A stretch of DNA of 64,000 nucleotides. Source: an uncultured Christensenellaceae bacterium. Its GTDB lineage: Bacteria > Bacillota > Clostridia > Christensenellales > Borkfalkiaceae. The notes below the pieces were generated by a model. The model ran no database searches. It was not told where the DNA came from and saw nothing but the letters and a program-made list of their open reading frames with translations. Positions 25,981-33,937 of the stretch are shown here, in pieces (positions within the stretch are counted from its first letter, which is position 1; the number at the start of each line of letters is the position of its first letter). Location of the stretch: the NCBI GenBank assembly GCA_910587825.1, contig CAJUNJ010000003.1, forward strand, positions 12,738-76,737, written 5' to 3'. The position numbers and the translations under genes are program-made.

Positions 25981-26223
25981 ATGGCGCAGAAGAACGATAA
26001 TAAAGTCAAAAAGCCCAACATTTTCGTAAGAATGGGCAGAAAGCTGAAAGAGACCTTTTCGGAACTGAAAAGAGTTACCTGGCCTACCTTCCCCAAGGTG
26101 GTCAAGGCAACCTGCGTGGTTTTGGTTGTGGTAATTTCCTTTACGGTCGTTATCACCGCAATCAATTACGGCTTGCAGGAGCTTTTAAAGGTTATCACAA
26201 GCATAAACGGACTCGGAGAATAA
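25981..26223 (+). CDS. secE: Preprotein translocase subunit SecE
   Basis: A small membrane subunit of the SecYEG channel. The 80-aa protein has a basic amphipathic N-terminus, the conserved LKRVTWPTFPKVVKAT segment and a single transmembrane helix (CVVLVVVISFTVVITAINYG). It starts after AAGGAG and ends 2 nt before nusG, the usual arrangement in bacteria. Confidence 0.95.
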   Translation: MAQKNDNKVKKPNIFVRMGRKLKETFSELKRVTWPTFPKVVKATCVVLVVVISFTVVITAINYGLQELLKVITSINGLGE

Positions 26224-26225
26224 AA

Positions 26226-26759
26226 ATGGTTGACGTAACTACTACGCCGTGCTGGTATATTCTTCACACATACGCCGGTTACGAGTCTATGGTGAAGGAC
26301 AACCTTGAACGGCTTATAGAAAACAACAATCTGCAAGCTATGATTTTCGACGTCAAGATACCTATGGAGCAGACCATCGAAGAAAAGAACGGCAAGCGCA
26401 AGGTGGTGGAACGTAAGCTTCTGCCCTGCTACGTCTTTATAAAGATGATATACTCTAACCAGCTTTGGTATTGGATAACCAATACGAGAGGGGTGACGGG
26501 CTTCGTAGGCCCGCAAGGCAGACCCATTCCTTTGAAGGAAGCCGAAATTCGCAAGATGCGCCTTGAAGAGAGAGTGGTAGAGGGCGAGTTTGCCGTAGGC
26601 GATAAGGTGGCGGTAGAGTCGGGACCTTTGGAAGGCTTCGAAGGAATTATTACCGAGCTTAACGATATTTCGCAGAAAGCCAAGATAAACATACAGATGT
26701 TCGGCAGAAATACAGACGTAGAAGTAGAGTATATACAGGTAAGAAAAGTTCAGGACTGA
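26226..26759 (+). CDS. nusG: Transcription termination/antitermination protein NusG
   Basis: The 177-aa protein has an NGN domain (WYILHTYAGYESMVKDNLE at residues 9-27, FVGPQGRPIPL) and a C-terminal KOW domain (GDKVAVESGPLEGFEG). It binds RNA polymerase and links it to Rho or to the leading ribosome. It is directly downstream of secE, as usual. A 204-nt gap with structured RNA separates it from rplK. Confidence 0.96.
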   Translation: MVDVTTTPCWYILHTYAGYESMVKDNLERLIENNNLQAMIFDVKIPMEQTIEEKNGKRKVVERKLLPCYVFIKMIYSNQLWYWITNTRGVTGFVGPQGRPIPLKEAEIRKMRLEERVVEGEFAVGDKVAVESGPLEGFEGIITELNDISQKAKINIQMFGRNTDVEVEYIQVRKVQD

Positions 26760-26900
26760 TTGCCACGTATTGCTCTGACAAACGGCGACTCTTTTAAATG
26801 ACGTAATTTTTATATCGCAGAACAGAAATAAAAATTCGTAAAAATAAGATATTTTTCGGCGAAAGCCGCAAATATACACAGTCGCGCACGGCGCGACGCT

Positions 26901-26948
26901 TGTGGGAGAATATATTAAATCTTTTATGGTATATTCGTTTTAACCACA
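26901..26948 (+). ncRNA. rplK leader hairpin, probable L1-binding site
   Basis: TGTGG (26901-26905) pairs with CCACA (26944-26948), and GAATATA (26908-26914) pairs with TATATTC (26930-26936). Between them is an asymmetric internal loop (GA opposite GTTTTAA). The shape and the TGTGGGAG start resemble the L1 mRNA site that mimics its 23S rRNA target. It ends 1 nt before the GGAGG of rplK, so L1 binding could block translation. The folding is seen directly; the L1 role is inferred. Confidence 0.5.
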
Positions 26949-26963
26949 CGGAGGAATAATTTT

Positions 26964-27389
26964 ATGGCAAAAAAGATTACCGCTGTAGTTAAATTACAGC
27001 TTCCTGCCGGTAAAGCAACCCCCGCACCCCCCGTAGGTTCTACGCTGGGTCCCCACGGTATCAATATACCCGGGTTTACCAAGGAATTCAACGCAAAGAC
27101 TTCAAGTCAGGCGGGACTTATCATTCCCTGCGTCGTAACCATTTATCAGGACAGAAGCTTTACTTTCGTCCTTAAAACACCCCCTACGCCCGTTCTTATA
27201 AAGAAAGCTTTGGGTTTGGAAACGGCAAGTGCGCGTCCCAACAAGGACAAGGTCGGCAAGCTTACCAAAGCGCAGGTTGAAGAAATTGCAAAGACAAAGA
27301 TGCCCGACCTTAACTGCTCCGATATAGAAGCCGCTAAGAGTATGGTAAAAGGAACCGCCCGTTCTATGGGCGTTACGGTGGAGGAATAA
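26964..27389 (+). CDS. rplK: 50S ribosomal protein L11
   Basis: The 141-aa stalk-base protein binds the GTPase centre of 23S rRNA. Clear family blocks: KLQLPAGKATPAPPVGSTLG, HGINIPGFTKEFNAKT and the C-terminal GTARSMGVTVEE. GGAGG lies 9 nt before the ATG. It is 3 nt upstream of rplA, and a leader hairpin precedes it. Confidence 0.97.
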   Translation: MAKKITAVVKLQLPAGKATPAPPVGSTLGPHGINIPGFTKEFNAKTSSQAGLIIPCVVTIYQDRSFTFVLKTPPTPVLIKKALGLETASARPNKDKVGKLTKAQVEEIAKTKMPDLNCSDIEAAKSMVKGTARSMGVTVEE

Positions 27390-27392
27390 ATT

Positions 27393-28082
27393 ATGAAACT
27401 TGCGAAGAAATACGCCGAAAGCATAAAGTCCTACGACCGTTCCAAATCCTACGACTTGACCGAAGCGGTAAAAATAGTTATAGACACGGCAAAAGCAAAG
27501 TTTGACGAAACTGTCGAACTTCACGTCCGTTTGGGCGTAGATCCCCGTCAGGCAGACCAGCAGGTACGCGGCGTTCTCGTCCTTCCCAACGGCACGGGTA
27601 AACAGAAGAAAGTCCTTGTAATTGCCAAGGGCGACAAAGCCGACGCGGCAACTGCGGCAGGCGCGGACTACGTAGGCGCGGAAGAAACAATTCAGAGAAT
27701 ACAGAAAGAAAACTGGTTCGATTTCGACGTTATGATTACCACGCCCGATATGATGGGTATCGTCGGTAGAATCGGACGTATCCTCGGACCCAAGGGCTTA
27801 ATGCCCAACCCCAAGTCGGGTACCGTAACTATGGACGTTGCGAAAGCCGTTCAGGAAGTTAAGGCAGGTAAAGTTGAATACCGTCTTGACAAGACTGCTA
27901 TAATTCATTGCCCCATAGGCAAAAAGTCGTTCGGAAGCGAAAAACTTACGGAAAACTTCAACGCCCTTATGGACGCAATAGTAAAGGCAAAGCCCGCAAC
28001 TTCCAAGGGTCAGTATATCAAGAGCGTTACGCTTACGGCTACTATGGGCCCCGGCGTAAAAGTAACCTATAACAAGGGTTAA
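27393..28082 (+). CDS. rplA: 50S ribosomal protein L1
   Basis: The 229-aa protein forms the L1 stalk and usually represses its own mRNA. Conserved stretches include VELHVRLGVDPRQADQQVRG, ILGPKGLMPNPKSGTVT and KIGKKSFG-like segments near the C-terminus. It immediately follows rplK. The next unit, rplJ-rplL, has its own promoter and leader. Confidence 0.97.
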   Translation: MKLAKKYAESIKSYDRSKSYDLTEAVKIVIDTAKAKFDETVELHVRLGVDPRQADQQVRGVLVLPNGTGKQKKVLVIAKGDKADAATAAGADYVGAEETIQRIQKENWFDFDVMITTPDMMGIVGRIGRILGPKGLMPNPKSGTVTMDVAKAVQEVKAGKVEYRLDKTAIIHCPIGKKSFGSEKLTENFNALMDAIVKAKPATSKGQYIKSVTLTATMGPGVKVTYNKG

Positions 28083-28100
28083 AAAACTTAATAAAATCGT

Positions 28101-28129
28101 TTGACATTTAAAGTCGGCGATTATATAAT
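28101..28129 (+). promoter_or_regulatory. rplJ promoter
   Basis: TTGACA (28101-28106)-17 nt-TATAAT (28124-28129), a perfect sigma-A match placed just after rplA. Confidence 0.88.
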
Positions 28130-28147
28130 ATTAACGTAAATAATTTG

Positions 28148-28258
28148 TTTGCCCAAGACGGCGGGTGCGTAAGCTCAATACCCCGCTCAGGTGACAGGAA
28201 AAAGCTTTATTTTATCACGCTGATTTTTTCCCTGCACCTTGCGGCGCAGGGAAATTTT
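28148..28258 (+). ncRNA. Ribosomal L10 leader RNA with downstream attenuator hairpin
   Basis: The segment GCCCAAGACGGCGGGTGC, then GTAAGCTCAATACCCCGCT and CAGGTGACAGG, is the well-known L10 leader (Rfam L10_leader), bound by the L10-L12 complex. A terminator-like hairpin follows: TTCCCTGC (28228-28235) with GCAGGGAA (28246-28253), then ATTTTATTT. Together they fit attenuation control of rplJL. Confidence 0.85.
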
Positions 28259-28305
28259 ATTTATAGAACCCGCTTAAACTTATATGCGGAATGGAGGTAA
28301 ATAAT

Positions 28306-28827
28306 TTGTCAGCTAATTTTGAAGCTAAAAAAGTAGTAGTAGAAGAGATAACCGCCAAAATCAAACAGGCTAAATCGGTAATTCTCGTTGATTACAACAA
28401 GCTTACGGTTGCGGAAGTGTCTGAACTCAGAAATAAGTGCAGACAGGCTAAATGCGAATACAAGGTTTACAAAAACACCCTTGTAAGAAAAGCTTTCAAC
28501 GATTTGGGATATAAAGATTTCGACGCAGACCTCAACGGTCCCACGGCTGTTGCTTTCGGCGTTGACGAAACTTCGGCGGCAAAGCTTATGACGGAAGCGG
28601 CTAAAACCTACGACGGCAAAATCGTTGTAAAGAGTGCGTTTGTCGACAACTCTTACGTGGACAAAGCCGGTGCAAAGGCGCTTGCTTCTATGCCTTCGAG
28701 GGAAGAACTCGTCGCAAAGATGCTCGGTTCTATTCAGGCTCCCGTCGCAAACTTCGCAGGCGTACTCAACAATCTGCTGTCGGGTATCGTGCGTGTGCTT
28801 AACGGCATAGCGCAGAAGCAGTCGTAA
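28306..28827 (+). CDS. rplJ: 50S ribosomal protein L10 (TTG start)
   Basis: L10 anchors the L7/L12 stalk. I choose the TTG at 28306 (173 aa, beginning MSANFEAKK) because GGAGG (28293-28297) lies 8 nt before it and overlaps the alternative in-frame ATG at 28291. Typical blocks are VILVDYNKLTVAEVSELR, YKVYKNTLVRKA and LNGPTAVAFG. The C-terminal helix that binds L12 is present. A leader RNA precedes it and rplL follows. Confidence 0.95.
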   Translation: MSANFEAKKVVVEEITAKIKQAKSVILVDYNKLTVAEVSELRNKCRQAKCEYKVYKNTLVRKAFNDLGYKDFDADLNGPTAVAFGVDETSAAKLMTEAAKTYDGKIVVKSAFVDNSYVDKAGAKALASMPSREELVAKMLGSIQAPVANFAGVLNNLLSGIVRVLNGIAQKQS

Positions 28828-28910
28828 ACCCAACAAACTTAAAACTCGGGGCGGGCGTTGCCCTTAAAGCGCAAAAAATAAAATTATAAATCATTTAGGA
28901 GAATAAAAAA

Positions 28911-29288
28911 ATGGCAGACGTAAAGAAATTTATCGAAGAAGTAAAATCTATGACCGTATTGGAACTTAACGAACTTGTTAAGGCTCTCGAAGAAGAATTC
29001 GGCGTATCCGCGGCAGCTCCCGTAGCAGTTGCGGCAGCTCCTGCGGCAGGCGCGGCTCCCGCAGCGGCGGCAGAAGAAAAGACCGAATTTAACGTAGTCC
29101 TCAAAGACTGCGGCGCTAAGAAAATCGACGTAATCAAAGTCGTACGCGCATTCACCGGTCTCGGACTTGTAGAAGCTAAGGCGGCGGTTGAAAAGGGCGG
29201 CGTTCTCAAGGAAAACGTTGCTAAGGAAGAAGCTGAAAAGATCGTTGCAGATCTTAAAGCTGCCGGCGCAACCGCGGCTATGGAATAA
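28911..29288 (+). CDS. rplL: 50S ribosomal protein L7/L12
   Basis: The 125-aa stalk protein has an N-terminal dimer domain, an Ala/Pro-rich hinge at about 38-58 and the C-terminal factor-binding domain (EKTEFNVVLKDCGAKKIDVIK, LGLVEAKAAVE). A TTAGGAG site precedes the ATG. A strong terminator follows, and rpoB does not come next, unlike the usual order. Confidence 0.97.
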   Translation: MADVKKFIEEVKSMTVLELNELVKALEEEFGVSAAAPVAVAAAPAAGAAPAAAAEEKTEFNVVLKDCGAKKIDVIKVVRAFTGLGLVEAKAAVEKGGVLKENVAKEEAEKIVADLKAAGATAAME

Positions 29289-29310
29289 TTTTTCAATAAG
29301 CTGTTAATAA

Positions 29311-29343
29311 ACCCCTTACGGTCATTTGACCGTAAGGGGTTTT
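29311..29343 (+). terminator. Terminator of rplJL
   Basis: A 14-bp perfect stem ACCCCTTACGGTCA / TGACCGTAAGGGGT with a 2-nt loop is followed by TTTTC and, after ACG, seven T. Confidence 0.92.
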
Positions 29344-29448
29344 CACGTTTTTTTAACAAAGAAATTACAAATATTTTACATTGTATTAAAGCTTTGTTAA
29401 CAGTGAGATGTTATATTGGTAACGCAAACCTTAAAGGAGAAAATAAAT

Positions 29449-30672
29449 ATGAATGGCGGGGGAAACGGTAAAATACTTATTTTAAGTTGCGGTACGGGCG
29501 AAGGACATAACAGCTGCGCACAAGCCATAGAACGCGCTCTTTCGGAAAAAGGCGTGTCCTGCCGCACGCTTGACGTTCTGTCGTTCAAAAGCGAAAGAGC
29601 AAAAAACAGAGCTTCGTCTGTTTACTCTGCGGTAATCAGGCATATACCCGCATTTTTCGGCTTTGTTTATAAGCTGGGCAGGGTTTATGACAGGTCAAAG
29701 CTGCCTTCGCCCATTTATTCTATGAACGCTTCTTATGCGGGAAAGCTGTACGGATATCTTACGGAAAACGCTATAACTTCGGTAATTTGCACCCATTTGT
29801 TTGCAATGGAAGCGATGACCGCCGTCAAAAGAAAGTACGGGTTCGGCAAAAAGTGCTACGGCGTGCTTACAGACTATACGGCTATACCATTTTACAAGGA
29901 TACAGACCTTGACGGTTACTTCGTTGCGGACAAAACAGTGGGCGGTCAGCTTGTGAACTGCGGAATAAACGGCAGTAAAATATTTATTTCCGGCATCCCC
30001 GTAAATTCAAAATTTTCGTTGTCAGTCTGCAAGGCGGAAGCGAGAGAAATATTGGATCTGCCCGCCGATAAAAAGCTTGTTGCGGTGATGGCGGGCGGCG
30101 CGGGCTGCGGAAAAGTTATAAAACTTGTAAAACGTCTGGATAAAAAATTGGGTGACGATTGCGCCGTTCTCGTTTTTTCGGGCAGAAACGACAAGCTTAA
30201 AGCTTCTGTCGAACGCAGGGCGGAATATAATGAAAGAATAAAAGTAATAAGTTTTACCGATAACGTGCATCTGTATATGAAAGCCTGCGACGTGCTTGTG
30301 TCCAAAGCGGGCGGACTGTCCTGCACGGAAGCCGCCGTCGCCGGTATACCTATTGTTCATTTAAAAGCCATCCCCGGGCAGGAAAACGCGAATATGAAAA
30401 AGTTTTCGCATTGCGGTATGTCCATCTCTACTAAGACGGTAAAAAAGGCGGTAAACGCCGTAAATTATCTTTTAGACGACGTGCAGTGCGCACAGGCGAT
30501 GGTTAAAATTCAGAAACTGTTTATAAGCGCAAATTCAACAAACGCGATAGTTAATTTTATAACGGAGGATAACGCCGATGGGCTTTTTACCCTTTCTGCT
30601 GTTTATAACGGCGGGCTTTATTTCGGGCGGGATAATGTTCAGCAGGATTATTCCGAAGCTGTTCTCGCATAA
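29449..30672 (+). CDS. MGDG-synthase/UgtP-like glycosyltransferase
   Basis: A GT28-type glycosyltransferase of 407 aa, starting at the ATG after AAAGGAG (29433-29439). The N-terminal acceptor loop reads SCGTGEGHNSCAQAI (from residue 13). The C-terminal donor domain shows VMAGGAGCGK, VFSGRNDKL, FTDNVHLYMKACDVLVSKAGGLSCTEA in parts, and PGQENAN. Members add sugars to diacylglycerol or act like MurG. A glycolipid role fits the PlsY-like gene that follows. The last 32 residues are read through the 5' end of that gene in another frame, an unusually long overlap of 95 nt. Confidence 0.85.
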   Translation: MNGGGNGKILILSCGTGEGHNSCAQAIERALSEKGVSCRTLDVLSFKSERAKNRASSVYSAVIRHIPAFFGFVYKLGRVYDRSKLPSPIYSMNASYAGKLYGYLTENAITSVICTHLFAMEAMTAVKRKYGFGKKCYGVLTDYTAIPFYKDTDLDGYFVADKTVGGQLVNCGINGSKIFISGIPVNSKFSLSVCKAEAREILDLPADKKLVAVMAGGAGCGKVIKLVKRLDKKLGDDCAVLVFSGRNDKLKASVERRAEYNERIKVISFTDNVHLYMKACDVLVSKAGGLSCTEAAVAGIPIVHLKAIPGQENANMKKFSHCGMSISTKTVKKAVNAVNYLLDDVQCAQAMVKIQKLFISANSTNAIVNFITEDNADGLFTLSAVYNGGLYFGRDNVQQDYSEAVLA

Positions 30673-31204
30673 GGACGTATGCGAACTGAGCGACGACGGC
30701 AATCCGGGGGCGTTCAACGTATTTGCGCATTGCGGTAAGGCGGCGGGCTGCGTCTGCCTTGCGTTGGATGTGCTTAAAGGCTTTGTGCCCGTTCTTCTGG
30801 CAAGCTTATTTCTCGACGCTTCCAATCCTGCGTTTGCGCTCGTGATGGCGGCTCCCGTGTTGGGACACGCGCTCGGACTGTTCAACGGATTCAGGGGAGG
30901 TAAATGTATCTCTACGTCGTTCGGCGTAATGTTCGGCATAATTCCCGTTACCGTGTTCGGTATAATCTTTCTTGCCGTACTGTATATTTTCTTTTCGGGA
31001 ATAGTCAGGATAAAGCCCAACAAAAAGTGCAGTATAATAGTTTATTCGCTTTTCCTTGCGCTGTCGGTAACATTTTTTAACGTAACGGGGCTGTACGCCG
31101 TAGCTTTGGGCTGTGCGGTTATTTCGGGTACGGCGATAGTCAAACACGTAAGGGCGGCGGAGAGCGCCGTCGGGGAGAGAGAAAATGAAAGACGCGATTA
31201 TTGA
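30578..31204 (+). CDS. PlsY-like glycerol-3-phosphate acyltransferase
   Basis: The 208-aa membrane protein has several hydrophobic helices and the PlsY motifs: DGNPGAFNV at 40-48 (motif 1, usually SGNxGATN), LDVLKG at 63-68 and GHALGLFNGFRGGKCIST at 96-113 (motif 3, usually FxGGKGVAT). The last Gly of GGKG is Cys here. It would use acyl-phosphate to make lysophosphatidate; because the motifs have drifted it may be a paralogue. GGAGG (30564-30568) is 9 nt before the ATG. Its start lies 95 nt inside the upstream gene and it overlaps the next gene by 20 nt. Confidence 0.78.
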   Translation: MGFLPFLLFITAGFISGGIMFSRIIPKLFSHKDVCELSDDGNPGAFNVFAHCGKAAGCVCLALDVLKGFVPVLLASLFLDASNPAFALVMAAPVLGHALGLFNGFRGGKCISTSFGVMFGIIPVTVFGIIFLAVLYIFFSGIVRIKPNKKCSIIVYSLFLALSVTFFNVTGLYAVALGCAVISGTAIVKHVRAAESAVGERENERRDY

Positions 31205-31865
31205 AGAAGAGGGAGATATTATCGCCGCTCCGCGGGAAGCCGAAGTTAAACCGCGCAAACGCCTTACAGTGCTTGGCGTCGAATTCGTATATCTGTATCT
31301 GTTCGGCATAATATTTGCCGCGTTGGGCTGGATAGCCGAAAATGCGGCAAAGATAGCCACAACGGGAACTTTCGACTGCCGTTTTCATCTTTTGCCGTTC
31401 ATATCGCCTTACGCGCTTGTTCCGTTTGCGTTACATATAGCTTTGGGCGACCCCGACGACCTTGCCTTTTTCGGCAAAAAGATTTTTAAAAAGCAACGCA
31501 AAATACTTTCCAACTTAATCTGTCTGGGGCTTATAATGGCATTCGTCTTTCTGGGCGAGCTTGCAATCGGAAATATGTGGGAGGCGGTTTGCGGCGTCAA
31601 GCTTTGGAATTATTCCAATCTTCCGTTGCAAGTAACGCAATACGCCGGTCTTATACCTACTGTCGGTTACGGCGGAGGGGCATATTTAATTTTCCGTTTC
31701 GTATATAAGCCCTTGCTTAAAGCGCTTAGAAAATTAAAATTTTCCGCGGCGAAAATAATATGCTGTACATTAGGCGTGGCGATTGTGCTTGACACGGCTT
31801 ATATGTGTCTGCATAACGTGCTGTTCAACGCGCCGCCTATGTACTGGTCTGTCAAGCTGTGGTAA
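31185..31865 (+). CDS. CmpB-like (PF06541) multi-pass membrane protein
   Basis: The 226-aa protein has a charged N-terminus of about 25 residues and about five hydrophobic helices. The family pattern is visible: LGWIAEN near the first helix, a middle FLGELAIGNMWEAVCGVKLWNYS block, then LIPTVGYG. These proteins are often labelled putative ABC transporter permease, but evidence for transport is lacking and the exact function is unknown. It overlaps the PlsY-like gene by 20 nt, so it belongs to the same lipid-related unit. Confidence 0.7.
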   Translation: MKDAIIEEEGDIIAAPREAEVKPRKRLTVLGVEFVYLYLFGIIFAALGWIAENAAKIATTGTFDCRFHLLPFISPYALVPFALHIALGDPDDLAFFGKKIFKKQRKILSNLICLGLIMAFVFLGELAIGNMWEAVCGVKLWNYSNLPLQVTQYAGLIPTVGYGGGAYLIFRFVYKPLLKALRKLKFSAAKIICCTLGVAIVLDTAYMCLHNVLFNAPPMYWSVKLW

Positions 31866-31912
31866 ACAGGGAAAGGTTGTTCAATATTCGTGTGCAAACG
31901 ACCTTAAACTGC

Positions 31913-31970
31913 TTGACATACCGTTAAATTAAAAGTAAAATAATATAGTAACCCATTATCGGTTACTATA
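31913..31970 (+). promoter_or_regulatory. Promoter with a 10-bp inverted repeat before the cyclophilin-like lipoprotein
   Basis: TTGACA (31913-31918)-17 nt-TAAAAT (31936-31941). Directly downstream, TATAGTAACC (31944-31953) pairs exactly with GGTTACTATA (31961-31970). The repeat covers the likely transcription start, so it is either an operator or a 5' RNA hairpin. Confidence 0.65.
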
Positions 31971-32002
31971 CTATATAATTTTTTATTCGGCAGGTATACA
32001 CG

Positions 32003-32947
32003 ATGTCAAAAAAATTAAGATTTGCCGCGGTTACGTTTGCGCTTGCCGGCGCAATAGCGGTTTCGGCGTCATTATCGGCGTGTGCGGTTAAAACAAGTCA
32101 TCCCCGCGCAAAAATTTCCATAAGCTTTAACGAAGTTACTTACGATATAGAGTACACTCTTTACAGAAATATGTATCCGCAGACCGTTCGTCACTTTATC
32201 GAACTTGCCGACGCGGGTTTTTACGACAATACCGTAATACACGATTACAGGTCTAACGACTGGGGCGCGGGCGCATATTCGTACAACGGCGCGGAGCTTG
32301 ATTATTCTTCGTCCTATTCCAACAATTCGATGGGCGAATATCTCGAAGAAAATTCCAAGGAAAAGGAATATTATTCTCTTTTCAGACAGGACAAGCTTAC
32401 GCCCACTGTCTATACCAAGATAAGTTACGACGAAAAGGGCAATGAAAAGGTTGAACGCGAAAACGCGCTTCCCACGCTTATAGGCGAATTTTCACAGAAT
32501 CAGCATACTATCGAAAGCGGCGCGCTTACGGCGTCTTACGGCAGTTTGAAAATGTTCTACTTCGACAAGAGTGCGGCAAAGAAAAAGGTCGCCATACAAA
32601 ACTGCTTCGGCGAGATTATGGAACACGACTATCAGTACAACTGCGCGACAAGTCTGTTCACTATGCAGGTCGGCAATACTTCGGCTTACAACGCTTCCAA
32701 CTACTGCGTGTTTGCCAAATTGAGTAGCAACGACGCGAGAAACAGGCTTGAAGATCTGACCGAAGCAATTTCAGATTATATCGAAGACGAATTGGGCGGT
32801 TCCAACAGCAAGTTCTCTTCGTCGGTTACTACAAAAGTCGAAAACGAGGATACATTCGCCACCGACGGCGGGCGCGAAATAGAGACAAGCTTTACCGCAA
32901 CTTCTATGCCTATAATAATAAAATCGGTTAAGATTACCAAATATTAA
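32003..32947 (+). CDS. Cyclophilin-like lipoprotein (divergent peptidyl-prolyl isomerase)
   Basis: An exported lipoprotein of 314 aa with lipobox LSAC (Cys 27). Residues 36-76 match the start of the cyclophilin domain (ISFNEVTYDIEYTLYRNMYPQTVRHFIELADAGFYDNTVIH in parts): Pro-x-Thr-V-x-F, then L---GFYD-T-IH. The usual catalytic FHR segment reads VIHDY here, and a Ser/Asn/Tyr-rich insertion follows, so isomerase activity is doubtful. The later part (TSLFTMQVGNTSAYNASNYCVFAKL) corresponds to the FSI-GR..LD..YTVFGRV segment. It may assist folding of exported proteins. It forms a single-gene unit with its own terminator. Confidence 0.7.
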   Translation: MSKKLRFAAVTFALAGAIAVSASLSACAVKTSHPRAKISISFNEVTYDIEYTLYRNMYPQTVRHFIELADAGFYDNTVIHDYRSNDWGAGAYSYNGAELDYSSSYSNNSMGEYLEENSKEKEYYSLFRQDKLTPTVYTKISYDEKGNEKVERENALPTLIGEFSQNQHTIESGALTASYGSLKMFYFDKSAAKKKVAIQNCFGEIMEHDYQYNCATSLFTMQVGNTSAYNASNYCVFAKLSSNDARNRLEDLTEAISDYIEDELGGSNSKFSSSVTTKVENEDTFATDGGREIETSFTATSMPIIIKSVKITKY

Positions 32948-32959
32948 TTTTTACGGCTT

Positions 32960-32989
32960 AAAAAAGCTTCCTTTAAAGGAAGCTTTTTT
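32960..32989 (+). terminator. Terminator after the cyclophilin-like gene
   Basis: The palindrome AAAAAAGCTTCCTTT / AAAGGAAGCTTTTTT is a strong stem with terminal T-run, active on either strand. Confidence 0.85.
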
Positions 32990-33003
32990 AAAAGAGAAAG
33001 GTT

Positions 33004-33903
33004 ATGAAAACAAAAAAGCAAAAGCGAAATCCAACGCAAACGCTGTGGGCGTACTTCGTTGAACGCACCAAATCAAACATCGCGTTATTTGTGTTAATGG
33101 CGGCTTATTCTGTGCTTAGTTTAGGTTCGTCAATATATTTTATGACGCAGGGCAACGTGCGCGACATACTGTCCTGCTTTGTTTATTTTCTTATTGTTCC
33201 CCTTTTCTATGTAATAGAAAGATATATGCGCATAAAAGTACCTATGCCGTATGCGTTATTTTTAATGGCGTTTATGACTTTGAATTTAATAGGCGCGGGG
33301 TACAATCTCTATTTCATTTTTCCTCCGCTTGACGATTGTCTTCACGCGATGTGGGGCTTTGTGTTTATGGTTTTCGGTTTTGCGGTAATGAAAGTTCTTT
33401 TGGGTGAGCCGAAAAACAGAAAACAGCTTGTCGTTTACGTCCTGTTCAGCGTTGCGTTCTGTGCGCTTACCGCCGTCATATGGGAAATTTACGAGTTTAC
33501 CTGGGACGAAGTCAGCCCTACCGTAGACTTGCAGGAAGACTGTATAATTACGGGTTTTAATTCGTTTATGCTTCACGACCCGTGCGACCATCTCAACACC
33601 GTTAAAATAGACGGCATAGCCTATACAATTCTGTACGACGCTATGGGCAACGAAATTTACAGGATAGAGGGCGGATATCTCGACGTCGGGCTTAAGGATA
33701 CTATGTGGGATATGATATGGTGTACGGTGTCCAGCGTTTCGACAAGCGTAGTTATAGCCCTTGATTGGTGCTTCGGCAAAAAATGGATATATAACGCGCT
33801 TATCCCCAAACTGCGCGAAGTCCCGCAGGAAGATAATTCCGGCGAAAATTCCGATTATGCGGACGGCGGAGACAGGGCGGAAGAAGTTACTGCAACAGAA
33901 TAA
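33004..33903 (+). CDS. Multi-pass membrane protein, DUF2238-like
   Basis: The 299-aa protein has about six hydrophobic segments. It has the features of the DUF2238/YjdF group: LDDCLHAMWGFVFMVFGF in the middle, AVIWEIYEFTWDEV, and DTMWDMIWCTV, where acidic and His residues sit at helix ends. A loop of about 65 residues lies before the last helix, and the C-terminus is acidic. The function is unknown. The ATG follows GAAAGG by only 2 nt, a poor ribosome site. No promoter is clear. Confidence 0.6.
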   Translation: MKTKKQKRNPTQTLWAYFVERTKSNIALFVLMAAYSVLSLGSSIYFMTQGNVRDILSCFVYFLIVPLFYVIERYMRIKVPMPYALFLMAFMTLNLIGAGYNLYFIFPPLDDCLHAMWGFVFMVFGFAVMKVLLGEPKNRKQLVVYVLFSVAFCALTAVIWEIYEFTWDEVSPTVDLQEDCIITGFNSFMLHDPCDHLNTVKIDGIAYTILYDAMGNEIYRIEGGYLDVGLKDTMWDMIWCTVSSVSTSVVIALDWCFGKKWIYNALIPKLREVPQEDNSGENSDYADGGDRAEEVTATE

Positions 33904-33908
33904 ATACA

Positions 33909-33931
33909 AGCGGGTTCATAAAGAACCCGCT
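33909..33931. terminator. Bidirectional terminator
   Basis: AGCGGGTTC / GAACCCGCT, 9-bp stem with a 5-nt loop, between converging genes. Confidence 0.75.
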
Positions 33932-33937
33932 TTAAAA

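Noticed and set aside
26760..26900. Possible tRNA or other RNA gene between nusG and rplK
   Set aside because: I could not fold a cloverleaf; only the hairpin GTCGCGC/GCGCGAC and AT-rich repeats are present.
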